Position numbers and translations under genes: made by a program. The notes below the pieces were generated by a model. That model saw only the letters and a list, made by a program, of their open reading frames with translations, did not search any database and was not told the origin of the DNA. Shown piece after piece: positions 1-25,304 of a stretch of DNA of 64,000 nt; the stretch's first letter is position 1, and each line of letters begins with the position of its first letter. The stretch is from Pogona vitticeps (taxonomy: Eukaryota > Chordata > Lepidosauria > Squamata > Agamidae), in assembly GCF_051106095.1 (NCBI RefSeq), contig NC_135784.1:151377428-151441427 (forward strand). Direction: 5' to 3'.

Positions 1-12437
<12,437 letters not shown>

Positions 12438-12739
12438 CTAAGAAAGCAAGTCAGGACATCAGGAGCTGGAAATACAGGAGTTCTGTTGATGGGCATCAAA
12501 CAACAAAAAGAGTAACAGACGACACTACTTGAGTTGACATACACTTTTAAATCAAAGAATTTCAACAAGCTAAGAGAGCAGAACATTCTCTACTTTTGAA
12601 CAATGTTAAGTCACAATATGTGCAACTACAGTACTAGAATTACTCATTCATTTGACCCACTTCCAATCAATCTATCTAGCACAGATTGCCAATAGAAAAA
12701 CAAGTGAATTCTAGATCAAATCAAGCCTAAGTTCTCACT

Positions 12740-13010
12740 AGAAGCTAAAATGACTAAAGCAATAATATCTTGGGCATATCATGAGAATAAAAGACCTGCA
12801 GGAAAAGAAAATCTCATCAGGAAGAGTGGAAGGCAGTAGTAGGAAGAGAGGAAGACCTAACATAAAATGGATTGACTCAATAAATGAAGCCATGGGTTTA
12901 GTTTGATCACAAGATCTGAGCAGGGCTGTTAACAATAGGACTCATTAAGAGTTACTTAATTTACAGGGCTGCTGTTAAGTCAGAAGCAACTTGATGGTGC
13001 ACCACACACA
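12740..13010 (+). mobile_element. LINE 3' end (ORF2 C-terminal remnant)
   Basis: A plus-strand frame reads RKRGRPNIKWIDSINEAMG, the basic C-terminal motif common in LINE ORF2 proteins. It is followed by gatctgagcagggctgttaac and the tail ctgttaagtcagaagcaacttgatggtgcacc. Clade not assigned. Confidence 0.65.
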
Positions 13011-13139
13011 TAGATACACCCCGTCACCCATACACAAAATTCAACATCACCTACAGTAGAAACAAAGGACCTAAAGGAAATTGAATTCTTGTGAATCTGG
13101 AAAAAACATCTGAGTTCAGCTTTGCTTCCAATCCTCTCA

Positions 13140-13980
13140 GATATCAGACGATGTAAATAATGTTGCTGTGATTGGGTTCGTTGAAGAGCTGGAGCAGTTC
13201 CTCTCTTTTGGCGGGTAATGACAACTGAGTCTCTTCTTGAACACTTAACTTTTTATTTATTTCAACATTAGGAGAATCGATAACAACCTCTATAGGCTCA
13301 AACAAATCACCATCTGGCAACTGTCCATAGCTTGGAAATAACAACTCTTGGTTAGAACTAATATGATTTACTGTGGGGCTGGCCCAAAGCATTCCTGATC
13401 TGTGGGTTTCCGCAAAGGATCATTTCGGTCCGTGCAAATTGTCCCACAGCAGGGACGTCATGCCCAATCTCTCTCCAGGAATGGACTGTTGAGGGTGGGT
13501 CCCGGACGGATCACTTTCTTCAAGGGACCTTGCCCCCGCAGGAAAACCATGACCACCCATTCCAGTAGATCCAACATCGCGCTGCTCCCCTTAGGTCTCC
13601 GTGGATCCAGTAGCAGTCCTCCCACTTTCAAATTAGGGAAATCTTCTAGCATCCCATGCGTTCTATCATAGTCCACATCTTTCCCTTTCCCCCCTTCAGC
13701 ATCTTTACCCAATTCTAATCCCGTTGGAACTCTGAACACCTCTTTCCCTCCACACTCTTCTCCTTCTTCCTCCCAAACTGGTAAAACAACTCCTCCCCCT
13801 TCTCTGCCTCTCTCTCTTCCACTAGAGAAATCTCCACATCTCCTTTCTCCCCCTTGATTCCCCTCTTTTCCTCTTTCCATATTTAACTCTTCACTTTCTC
13901 TCATCTTGGCTGACTCTATCTCCCGCTTTGTCTTGGTCGTCCTGAGTTGAGGGGATGGCTCACTCTGTTCTCTCCTCTCT
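13140..13980 (-). other. Unassigned coding-like stretch in STAT2 intron 1
   Basis: The minus strand keeps a long open stretch (13904-13458) rich in Gly, Glu, Arg and Lys. It ends with a non-repetitive region reading LLDPRRPKGSSAMLDLLEW, and another open stretch lies at 13392-13144. Composition changes sharply to pyrimidine-rich on the plus strand at 13680-13980. It could be LINE ORF1-like or another retroelement relic. I do not recognise a domain. Confidence 0.35.
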
Positions 13981-14355
13981 TCTTCTACAACTCATGTAGA
14001 ATAGTTCTACAACTGTGAAAACAGTTGCATATTGCACAGTAGAATCAAAACAAAGAGGATGTGAAACCAGGAGGATAGAACACAAAACCACGAAAGATGG
14101 CAGAACAGATCAGACAAGTAGGTGCAGATGTCAAAAGGGATTTTGAAACCAGGAAGTACAGTTCTCAACAACAGCCTGTAACAGGAAAAAAAAAAAACCC
14201 GAACCAAAAGCAAAACAAAACAAAAAAACATACTGAGAGATTTGCTCTAGCAGCAGTATTCTCAGAGGTGCTGAACAGCCTGAACTTTTTGGAGTAAATT
14301 GCTGAAGAACTTCCATCTTGGTATAGCTACACTAGCTACCAATATGAAGCAACCA

Positions 14356-14470
14356 ACATGAATTTGACCCAACTCCGGGAGGCAGTGGAAGACAGGAGGG
14401 CCTGGCGTGCTCTGGTCCATGGGGTCACGAAGAGTCGGACACGATTTAACAACTAAACAACAACAACAAA
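14356..14470 (+). mobile_element. BovB (RTE-type) LINE 3' end
   Basis: Contains aatttgacccaactccgggaggcagtgg, ggcctggcgtgctctggtccatggggtcacgaagagtcgg and acacgatttaacaactaaacaacaacaac, the diagnostic BovB 3' end, which squamates and ruminants share. It is strongly 5'-truncated (about 115 bp). Confidence 0.9.
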
Positions 14471-16740
14471 CACTAGGAAACAATCTAATGCTCCGAGTGA
14501 GGCCAACTGAAGATGTTCTTGACTTCCCTTTCCACTTGAAAGAGAGGGAAACAGAAGGAGGAAGGGAGCATTCTCAACTAGAGAGTGGTAGAAGTGTCTA
14601 CTCCCTTGGCCAAATTTCCACTGGCTGTGTTTTAAACAGGACACTTGAGGGAGAACAGTCTTGGGGCAAATGAGGATCTACAGGAGGCAGGCCTTCTCTT
14701 TCCTCTGCCACCCCTTTCAAAGAGAAACCACACCAGCCCAAGAGCTGATCTAGTAAATTCTTTCCTGTACTAGTACAGCAGGTGACTCCATCCTTCAATG
14801 TCCTCTTGGTCCCAGGGACCGCAGGTGCCATGGGCTGCTTTAGTTACTACTCTAGACTTCCCAACATCATATTATTGCAGGTCAGCAACAGTGAGGCAGA
14901 AGCATGCACGGAGTGGACTTTTCCAAGGGAACAGAACTGTTCCTATTGCACACTCGCATGCAAGACGTAAGTGTGTCTTCAGTTATAATTCAGGGGTTTT
15001 TAAGAAAACACACACTCACATACTTCAGCTATTAAAGATTTGAGAGGCACTAGCCTAGACTCATAGATGAATGCTACTGTAAATTCAAAGAGTTACATTT
15101 AAAAAAAAAACATCGCATTGCAATCTACACATGTTTATTAATTAATTTCATGCGTCTTGAATTCCAGGCAAGGGGGAAAAGGTTATGGTGTCTAAAAGTG
15201 TCAAAAACAGCATTTTCTGCCCCCAGAAAAGAAACCAGAGGCTGGCGATCTTTCAATATTAGAATAACTGCAAGATTCAGTTAGGGGGCCAAGTGAGGTG
15301 CTCTGTACCAAAGTTCCGAAACACATTTCAGAGTTTCCAAACGTGTATAAAGCACTGCAGTGGTACTGCAGATGGTTTCGTTAGCTGCTTTAAAAGGGCT
15401 TGATTAAATTACAGACATTTAGCAGGAGTGAATCAGAATTTCTCTCTTGGTAACCCTAGACTCTAGGGTCCAGAGCAAGAGCTAGAAAATATAAAAGACT
15501 GCTGAGGGCACACAGAGAGATTAAGAATAATGGAGGCAAGCAATTGGATTAAAATGGGACACTGTGTAATATCATCACTCATAAGGGAAGGGAAAACTAC
15601 ATAACGAGCCATGAAAAACTGTTGCTAATTAATGAGTCCCTAGGACTCCTGTCATACACCAAGCCACACAACTGGTGTTTAAGGAGAATACCAGCAGGGA
15701 GTTGTTAATTACTGCACTGGGAATTTTTCAGAGAAAGTTACACCATTTCCCTCCCGCTGGCATAAGTGCACAGCAGGATTCTGGCCTGTCAAGATTTGGA
15801 TTTTTTAATATGTAGAGTGTTAAAATAATTAAGAGGATATGGAAAAAGCAGCCCTGAAAATATAGTCTATGTTTTGTGATATCTAGATGAATTTACTGTA
15901 CATGATTAGAAATGGTTGTCTGATTTCATTTTGGAATTGACCCTAAACAGGATAAATGCTAGCTGTGATGAACCCAGCCTTCTATTTTTTTCCCCCTACA
16001 GGTCTATTATAGGGCTCTTATGGGCATCAAATCCTCTGACATGACAGGCCAGTGTTATCAAACCAGCCGCCAATGACTGCCCTAATCACAGGCAAAAACC
16101 TGTGCCAAAAACATTAAGATTTTTTTAAATCACATGTTTAAATTTAAATTGGACTTCACAAAATCTGTATTGTGAAATACTTTTTTCTTTTGGGGAAAAC
16201 ATTCCCTGTGTGGTGAAACAATTTTAATTTAAAATTGTTATAGCTGAAAGTCTTCATTATGGAATAGGGATTGTAAATTCTAATTCTATATTGCAAGAAA
16301 TTATACTGTATATCAATTTTTTAAAAGTTTTGTAAGCAGCATCCAACAGTTCTTTGATAAGGGCATCCATTTTATGGGGTTACACAGACTTCTATATAAA
16401 TTATTTAGATTAATTTCCATTGCTTCCCTAGTAGTCAGTCCAATAGACCCTAGGAAAACCTGCAGCTGTCAAACTGGGTGTGTCTACACAAATGCATGCA
16501 TTTCAACACCAGTATCTGGAAATGCAAAATAAAAGATCAGACCAACTCAAATTTTCTCAGGTAATTCCTAGATTTCTCTCTCTCTCTCTCTCTCTCTCTT
16601 ACTCAACATGATATAATGTTGGGAATTTTTGAGAGCACTATTAAAATCTCCAGGATCAGTGGTACTGATTCCCTCAGAGTGGCAATTTTTTGCAGGCAAA
16701 GTCCTTGCTTCCCTTCCTCTCTCCAAGTGCTCGCTTTGGC
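14471..16740. other. STAT2 intron 1, no recognised feature
   Basis: AT-rich sequence with a short (CT)n tract at 16577-16599. No coding exon, RNA or transposon is identified. Confidence 0.5.
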
Positions 16741-19090
<2,350 letters not shown>

Positions 19091-19196
19091 CCCACTGCAC
19101 TGGGAGACACATGAATAGAGATTAGTAGAGGCTTGAAATTCATCTAGCAAGGAGACCGAGAAAAGTATATATTGTGGAAACATTAATACAGTGTGC

Positions 19197-19227
<31 letters not shown>

Positions 19228-19262
19228 CACTGTATATATGTATACACTGAATATATATGTAT
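19197..19262. repeat. AT/GT-rich microsatellite
   Basis: Alternating TA with GT and tatac interruptions, followed by a short (GA)n at 19269-19283. Confidence 0.85.
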
Positions 19263-19654
19263 ATATAAAAGAGAGAGAGAGAGAAACAAGAAGAGAACAG
19301 TTTTGGGGGAGGTAACAGTGTTTCAAATTGTGGTTGAAGTCACCATTTAATTTTATTTGATTTAAATGAAATCTACCCAAGGAGCAATGTTTCCATTGGT
19401 AACTATAATGGTTCACTTCAGCTTCTGACTAAGAGTAAGAACTTTCAGAAACGCAAAGTACAGGAAAAATCTGACATATCCAGAAGAAAGAGAATGAAAA
19501 TTGCCCTTTGTCCAAACAACAGTCATTTTTTCCACTTTTATGGCTGGGTGTCAGTTTAATCCATTTAACACTAATATGGTCCTGTTTGCAGCATCAACGT
19601 TGTCCATGCATCTGCTCACTAGTCCTGCTTATATTTTGCCTGCCCCAATGCTAA

Positions 19655-20080
19655 TCAACTCAGGTGGCCCCATCTTTGCTGTCCTTCTGCAAGCAGGCAA
19701 AGACGGTTCTCTTCAAGAAAGGCTTCCCTCAGTAACCAGCTACCTGTGTGTGATTTTTATACAGATTGTTTTACATTACTGCTTTGACTGGTTTTTTAGT
19801 ACATTTTGGTGTTTTTCATTTCTCAGAGTGACATTTTTTAAACTGTTGAATACTTATTCATCTTTGCCTTAATATTACCTTTTAATGATGTAAAATGCCT
19901 CCTTATTTATTTTTCTTAGTTTTAAAATATCATATTTTAATGATGTTAACCACCATTGTATACTCATTGTTTTCACCTTTACATATTGCCTTTCATTGAT
20001 GTAAATCGTCTTGGCTCCTTTTCAAGGAGAAAGGCCGAGTAAAAATATTTTAAATAAAACAAACAAACAAACAAAAGGCC
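19655..20080 (+). mobile_element. LINE 3' region fragment
   Basis: Resembles 9020-9330: catctttgctgtccttctgcaagcaggcaaagac at its start and cgtcttggctccttttcaaggagaaaggccgagtaaa before an (AAAC)n tail. Plus orientation. Confidence 0.6.
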
Positions 20081-20570
20081 CCCATTTGGGGGAAGAAAAA
20101 AATATTTCTTTTCACATTGTTGTATGTTGCAAAATTTGTCAGAAAGATGTAGCAATGGGTTGAGGAAAGTCAATGTACTGTATAAAGAAAAGGATTAGCT
20201 GGTAACAGTCAGCTCAAACACCATATCAGACATACATTGATGTCAGTCAAAAATCTACAAAGCTGGGAGGACGGGGCAGACTATGACTTCGTAGATGCCT
20301 GCGGCTGATGGAAGTTCCAAACCAAACACATTGGAACAGCCATAGCTGTTTACCTCTCCTGCAAAGCATCTACAAGAAACTTCCACCTAATCCCAACATA
20401 CTGTTGGGCAACTCCCATCTTCGCCAACCACTGGCTATACTGACTGAGGTTGATGGAAATTATAATCCAACAATACATGGAGGGTGACATATTCCACATC
20501 CCTGCCATACAGTAAATGGAAAATCACCCTCACTCTCCAAGTAGGCCCCTTAAGGAAACTGTTGGATTTA

Positions 20571-20820
20571 CAGGCATACCTCTGTTTACGAATGCCTCAG
20601 TTAACGTAATTTTTGGTTTACGAAGGAAAATCCATTGAAAACAACACCTCGGTTTATGGGGTTTTTTTTAGTACAAAGCATGTTTCCCCAGGATGCATTG
20701 TGCCTGGAGGTTTCTAGCGCCGTCCCCATTCCTATGGCAATCCACGTTTCAGTTTACAAATTTTTCGCATGACGTAACATCCCGGATAACTCATTAAATT
20801 TGTAATATGAGGTACGCCTG
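20571..20820. mobile_element. Tigger/mariner-type MITE, 250 bp
   Basis: Terminal inverted repeats CAGGCATACCTC and GAGGTACGCCTG are flanked by TA on both sides (20569-20570 and 20821-20822). The ends match the pogo/Tigger-type consensus. No transposase frame; non-autonomous. Confidence 0.9.
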
Positions 20821-22568
20821 TACTGGAATCATAAAGTTAAAAAAGAGATGCCACCATTCACACATAACTTGATCCACAACCACCATCCTCATAACTCCAA
20901 CATTAACCATTATCAGTATTAATCAATTTGCTAATTAAATATACACATTCTGAACTCAGTCCTATGTGCCAGAAAAAAAAATTGGTAAGAAGACCCTGCA
21001 GTCCAAATAGAAAATCTGAAGATAGAAATTTTTTTGATTAAAACATATTAATCATTGTATTTCAAAACAGTCCAGTCTTAAAAACATTTGTATACCTGTA
21101 TAACTCTGAATTACACATTTGCAAAGAAGCTCACATGGTTTTAAACAAACCAGCCAAAGGGGACATATCTGATATATGAATAAGAAGTGCAGAATTGAGA
21201 GTTGTAATTCAAAATTCTTGGTAAAAATAAAGAAATGCAAATTAAAAACCAAAAAGGAAATAAAAATATTAAATCCAGCACTCATTTGAATAAGAGCTTG
21301 GCAGGGTCTTGGACAAGGCCTTTTAATTTTGGGGTGATATCACCAAGACTGCCCAATTTTTGGTTGCCACCAGGATGCCTAAATGCCTCTAAGTTAAGAC
21401 ATTTGTACAAAGGTTTTTAATGTTATCCCAGCTAACTAGCAGGTTCCTCAAGAGAGGCTAGCTGTGACCATCTAGGCCAGCACTAAATGCAGAAGAAACC
21501 AATGATGAGTTTCTAAGTGGGCATGCCACACACCAATCAATCTGTTCCTCTCTAAAATCCTGTCAATGTACTGTATTGTGAACCCATCGAAATTCAGAAG
21601 TAAGCCTCAAAAACTGAGCAAGATAGTAGTATAGGGTGTTACCATGGCATGGACAAGTCAGACTCTCTTTAGAAGACAGGAATGACTTTCAAATTGTCCC
21701 TACCCAAGATAGTTCTCATATGAACTGTATAAACAAGTCAGGGCGTGCTGGCCTGGCATACAAAGCAGTGACTGAGATATTTCTTATGGACTAGCCCTCA
21801 CTAAGCCTGGAGAATTAATGTAATCTTCCACCTCAGTTTTACCATACATGTGTGTAGTTGTCTCTTCATATATTTCCTGTCTGGCTGGCATCAAATTTTC
21901 CCTCATGGGGCCAACTCAGGAACAAATAACTCCTCCACCACTTGACTAAGGAAGCCATCGGGATGATGGCCAGACAGACCAGAAGCTGCTTCCCTCTAAT
22001 CAGATATTTTCTATACCTGCAGGACTGCAATACCTGTGAAGCCTCCAGTCAAGACATTCCTGGCAATGCTAAGTGAGGATGATGGGAGTGGTCACACAGC
22101 ATGTCTAGAAGGAGTAGGGAGCCCTGAAAGCATACCGTTTACGGAACAAAAAAGCTGTTAATGTTGATGCTCAGACCAGAAGGTGAAGAGAGAGCGCCCC
22201 TCCCCAAGGGTGTTACAGACTTGAGAGGAGGAGGGGCCGCTGACAAGAGGACTGGAAACTTGGAAGTCAGCTGACGCCAAATAAGTGGGGCTCACACCAA
22301 GCAAAGGTTTTAAGGTGCCACGACACTCTTCGTTGATTTTCCTTTCCTCCCCCCCCCCGCACACCGTTAAGGTTAGGTATGCTTAGGATCCCGTCTCTTT
22401 TTGTTTACATCATTTGTCAGGCGAAGGTAAAGGAAGTCCTGCTGCCCATTCAGCAAGCTCTCCTTCCCCCGCAACCAACCGACCAGCCCCCTTCTTCGTC
22501 GCGGGTTTCCCAGCCTTGCTCCCCGCCATCTCCGATGCCTTCTGCCACCCTCTGGGACCGACGCCCCC

Positions 22569-22598
22569 CACCAGAACCAGAACCAGAACCAGAACCAG
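22569..22598. repeat. (CCAGAA)n hexanucleotide repeat
   Basis: About five CCAGAA units followed by a diverged ccaggcacaggcacag, inside the CpG-rich block and downstream of the candidate STAT2 exon 1. Confidence 0.9.
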
Positions 22599-22764
22599 GC
22601 ACAGGCACAGCCATCATCGCCCTTCTCCCCCACTTTGCCCTGCTACGCCTACGCGATCCTCCCCCCCCCCCCTCCTTTCGCTCCTGAGCCCCCTCCCCCT
22701 CCCCTCGCAGCATCCTCCGGCCGCCTCAGGACACCCCGCATTCCGCGCGCGCAGCCGCTACTAC

Positions 22765-22850
22765 CTGCCAGCCCCCGGCGCGCGATTCCTCTTTCTCTTT
22801 GCCGGTCTGAGCAGCCTCGCAGGGCAAAGGGATTCCCACCCATCTTTCGC
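22765..22850 (-). other. STAT2: Candidate STAT2 non-coding exon 1
   Basis: A donor-like CTGGCAG|gtagta on the minus strand ends at 22765, about 90 bp downstream of an inverted CCAAT box. The transcription start is not defined; 22850 is an arbitrary upper limit. Other donors in the block cannot be excluded. Confidence 0.3.
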
Positions 22851-22852
22851 CT

Positions 22853-22858
22853 GATTGG
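22853..22858 (-). promoter_or_regulatory. CCAAT box (minus strand)
   Basis: Plus-strand gattgg reads ccaatc on the minus strand. The core NF-Y pentamer lies within the CpG-rich block, at a usual distance upstream of the candidate exon 1. Confidence 0.5.
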
Positions 22859-22934
22859 ACGAAGAGCCCAAGCCACGTCCCAACGCGGAGGGAGGATAGG
22901 CCATGAGAAAGAAGAGCCGGTCCGGGCTGCCGAA

Positions 22935-22948
22935 GATTTCGATTTCCC
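22935..22948. promoter_or_regulatory. ISRE/IRF-type element
   Basis: GATTTCGATTTCCC on the plus strand, GGGAAATCGAAATC on the minus strand. It contains GAAANNGAAA exactly and fits the TTTCNNTTTC core of an interferon-stimulated response element (ISGF3/IRF9 or other IRFs). It lies about 80 bp upstream of the CCAAT box in the STAT2 direction. STAT2 is itself an interferon-induced gene in mammals, so a feed-forward site is plausible. Confidence 0.6.
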
Positions 22949-23040
22949 AGGTATGATGTCACTCGAAGGGGCGGGGCAGAGCATAGATGGTTTGTTTACA
23001 CCAGGTCGTGTTCCTGAAAGAACATCGTCGATTGTTTGAC

Positions 23041-25130
23041 AGCTCTTTGAAGCTTTCAAAGAAGATGCGTTACAGCGGGTTGTTGTTTTTTTTAAAATAC
23101 CGAACGTCTGAAGAAGTGGACTTGATTCTCGAAAACTCACATTAAAATATACGCGATAGCCTTAAAGATGGCACAAGTTTGTTGTCCTTTTTAAAATTTT
23201 AATTCTTTCTTCTTTTTTTGGATTTTGCTTGATATGTTTTCAAAGCGTGTATAAGAAAAACAATTAGGACACAAATGCAAGACCAGGCGATGCCTTTATT
23301 ATACCACTAAAATAAATAAATAAATCAAGGGGTCTAATGAAGGTATCGCCTGCTCTTTTGCAACTGTATTGTTTTGGAGACCACAGGGCCCTTTTCTGGT
23401 TGTTCCAGAACAAAACGAATAGCTTCGAGAGAATGTCTGAGGGAGCTCTTGTAATCGGGGAAACTCCAGAGTGAAATAAAGCTATTAGCTTTAAATGGGC
23501 CAGGATACTTTTTTTAGTTATATTTCTGATGCAAGCCTTTCATAGAATTTCAGGGGCCTCTGTCAGGTTTTTTGTCTGCATGGAGGAGAGAATTGGCAAA
23601 CAGATAGGCTGATGTCAAGGCAGCAATGTGCTGTCACAGACAATAGACATCTTCTCTGGACCAATTTTTTGTCTGGTTATTCCCCCATCTCCAAATTTTA
23701 TACCATTTTTGCCCCATTAAGGTTTCTGGAGAACCCAAAGCATGCTTTGTTGGTCACTTTTTTATTATCCAATAAAGGTTTTACTCAGTCTGGGACTGTA
23801 TGGATCCTGATTTCTCATTAGATAGAATTGATTCCATCGTTGGAATCTGTTTCTCTACAATTATGGACTGGCCTCTTGAGTGCATATTAGAATGGAAAAT
23901 TCTGCTTCAGAAAATGTGCAATTTCTGACCGACATTTCTATATCTGCAATAGACCTTTTCTCTAATGCAGGTCAACAAACTAGGATTTGTTAGGCATGTT
24001 GCTTGCCATTCTCTTGACAAATCAGGGCTTGTTCTTGGCTTACAGTTCCTAGCTTGAGTGACCTCTCTTCCCCACCTCAAAAATAATTTAAGAGTGCTTA
24101 CAATTACAGTAAGGTTACTCTAGTGAACCCCTATTAACTAATTTCCTCACCTTTTTAAAGGTGAGAGACCTCTAACAAAATGTTGCAATGAAGTGTGCTG
24201 GTGTTCAGGTTTCCAGTCTCTTCTTTTCTGTCTCCACCTCCCACAGTTAACAACTGTTTACAGTAAATTATTACTAGACTCCATGAAGCCCCCAACCACA
24301 GTTTAGTGTTGTTCTTTTTCAACAGCTGTTCTGCAAAACTGGAGTTCCCTTCTGTAGACTTTGAATTCCCTTCAACCTGCTGCTAACTCTGTGTTGCTTG
24401 TGGGTCCAGCCAATTTCTATAAATAATAGCCCTCACAGTCTGAAGTTGGAAAGGTAAGGAATGCATCAGGGGAAAAATTAATCATTTTGTTCAAAGGGCA
24501 GTTGACCTCTTAGGCTTCTGAACCATTTCCATAATTACACCTAAACATTCCCACTGTAGCAAGCTCCTTCTACACTGTGTTTGAGAAGAGAAAGAAAAGC
24601 AATGATACTGTTCCTCTTCAACCATAGTCAAAATCAACATAACGCTCTGTGCTTTCCGAGAGCGACCTCCATGTGTTGATGAAGAGTGGATATGTGAGCA
24701 GGTGTCATGTTTGCAGATTGTAAATATTGTAATATGAGTTCTAATTCAGGTAGGATAAATGCAAATAAGCCTTGAAACAATTAACTTTTGGAATGACAGA
24801 GGCAAACAAGCTAGCAAAAGGGACAAAAGCAGTAAGAAGATATTTAATGGATAACGAGTAAGCAGGAATAAAATAAGTGGTACCAGTGTCTGGTGCTTCA
24901 GAAATCTATTTGGGCATTAGCCTAATCTCTGTTCGGACTCCCTGCAAAACTGCATCCTTTGGTGTCTAAACAACTTTAGACACCATTTTAAAAACCAATA
25001 ACTATATATGTAGGTGCCCACATGACAATTTAGAATAATAGTATCCCCTATCTTTTCTTCTCCTCTGTTATCTGTATTCTTGAAGGACAAGCTGTGGATA
25101 TTGTTTGCAAACATCAAACAATATTAGAAC
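23041..25130. other. STAT2-APOF intergenic region
   Basis: No gene seen. A repeat scrap at about 23095-23175 (ctgaagaagtggacttgattctcgaaaactcacattaaaatata, then ccttaaagatggcacaag) belongs with the repeat at 49150-49420. The remainder is unremarkable. Confidence 0.5.
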
Positions 25131-25262
25131 TGCTGGATAGCTCATTGGATTAGGCATTGGCTGCAGAGCCAGAAGTTGGGAGTTTGATTCCCCACTTGTG
25201 CCTCCTTGACACAGGCTGGACTTGATGATCTATAGGGTCCCTTCCAGCTCTGCAGTTCTTAG
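25131..25262 (+). mobile_element. tRNA-headed SINE with CR1-like tail
   Basis: The head ctggatagctcattggattagg (A box) and gagtttgattccccac (B box) are followed by ggctggacttgatgatctatagggtcccttccagctctgcagttctta, which matches the CR1 LINE 3' end pattern (…gatgatc…ggtcccttccagctc). It implies CR1 machinery for mobilisation. It lies just beyond the APOF stop codon, antisense to APOF, so it is probably in or next to its 3'UTR. Confidence 0.8.
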
Positions 25263-25304
25263 GTGGTGGCTGTTGTATTGCAAGGGACTTTTAACCTGGG
25301 ATGA

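Larger units (their letters stand above)
22380..23040 (-). promoter_or_regulatory. STAT2: CpG-rich segment, probable STAT2 promoter
   Basis: A GC- and CpG-rich block in otherwise AT-rich surroundings, about 10 kb upstream of the first coding exon of STAT2 and the only such block between STAT2 and APOF. It carries an inverted CCAAT box, an ISRE-like site and a CRE-like tgatgtca (22954-22961), arranged ISRE, CCAAT, candidate exon 1 in the STAT2 direction. No TATA box was noted. It could also fire divergently. Confidence 0.6.

Noticed and set aside
22414-22854. Overlapping frames of 80-160 residues in the CpG-rich block
   Set aside because: Pro/Arg-rich composition is expected from random GC-rich sequence; the block is better explained as a promoter.
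23041-25130. Additional gene between STAT2 and APOF
   Set aside because: Only short frames without splice support or similarity.
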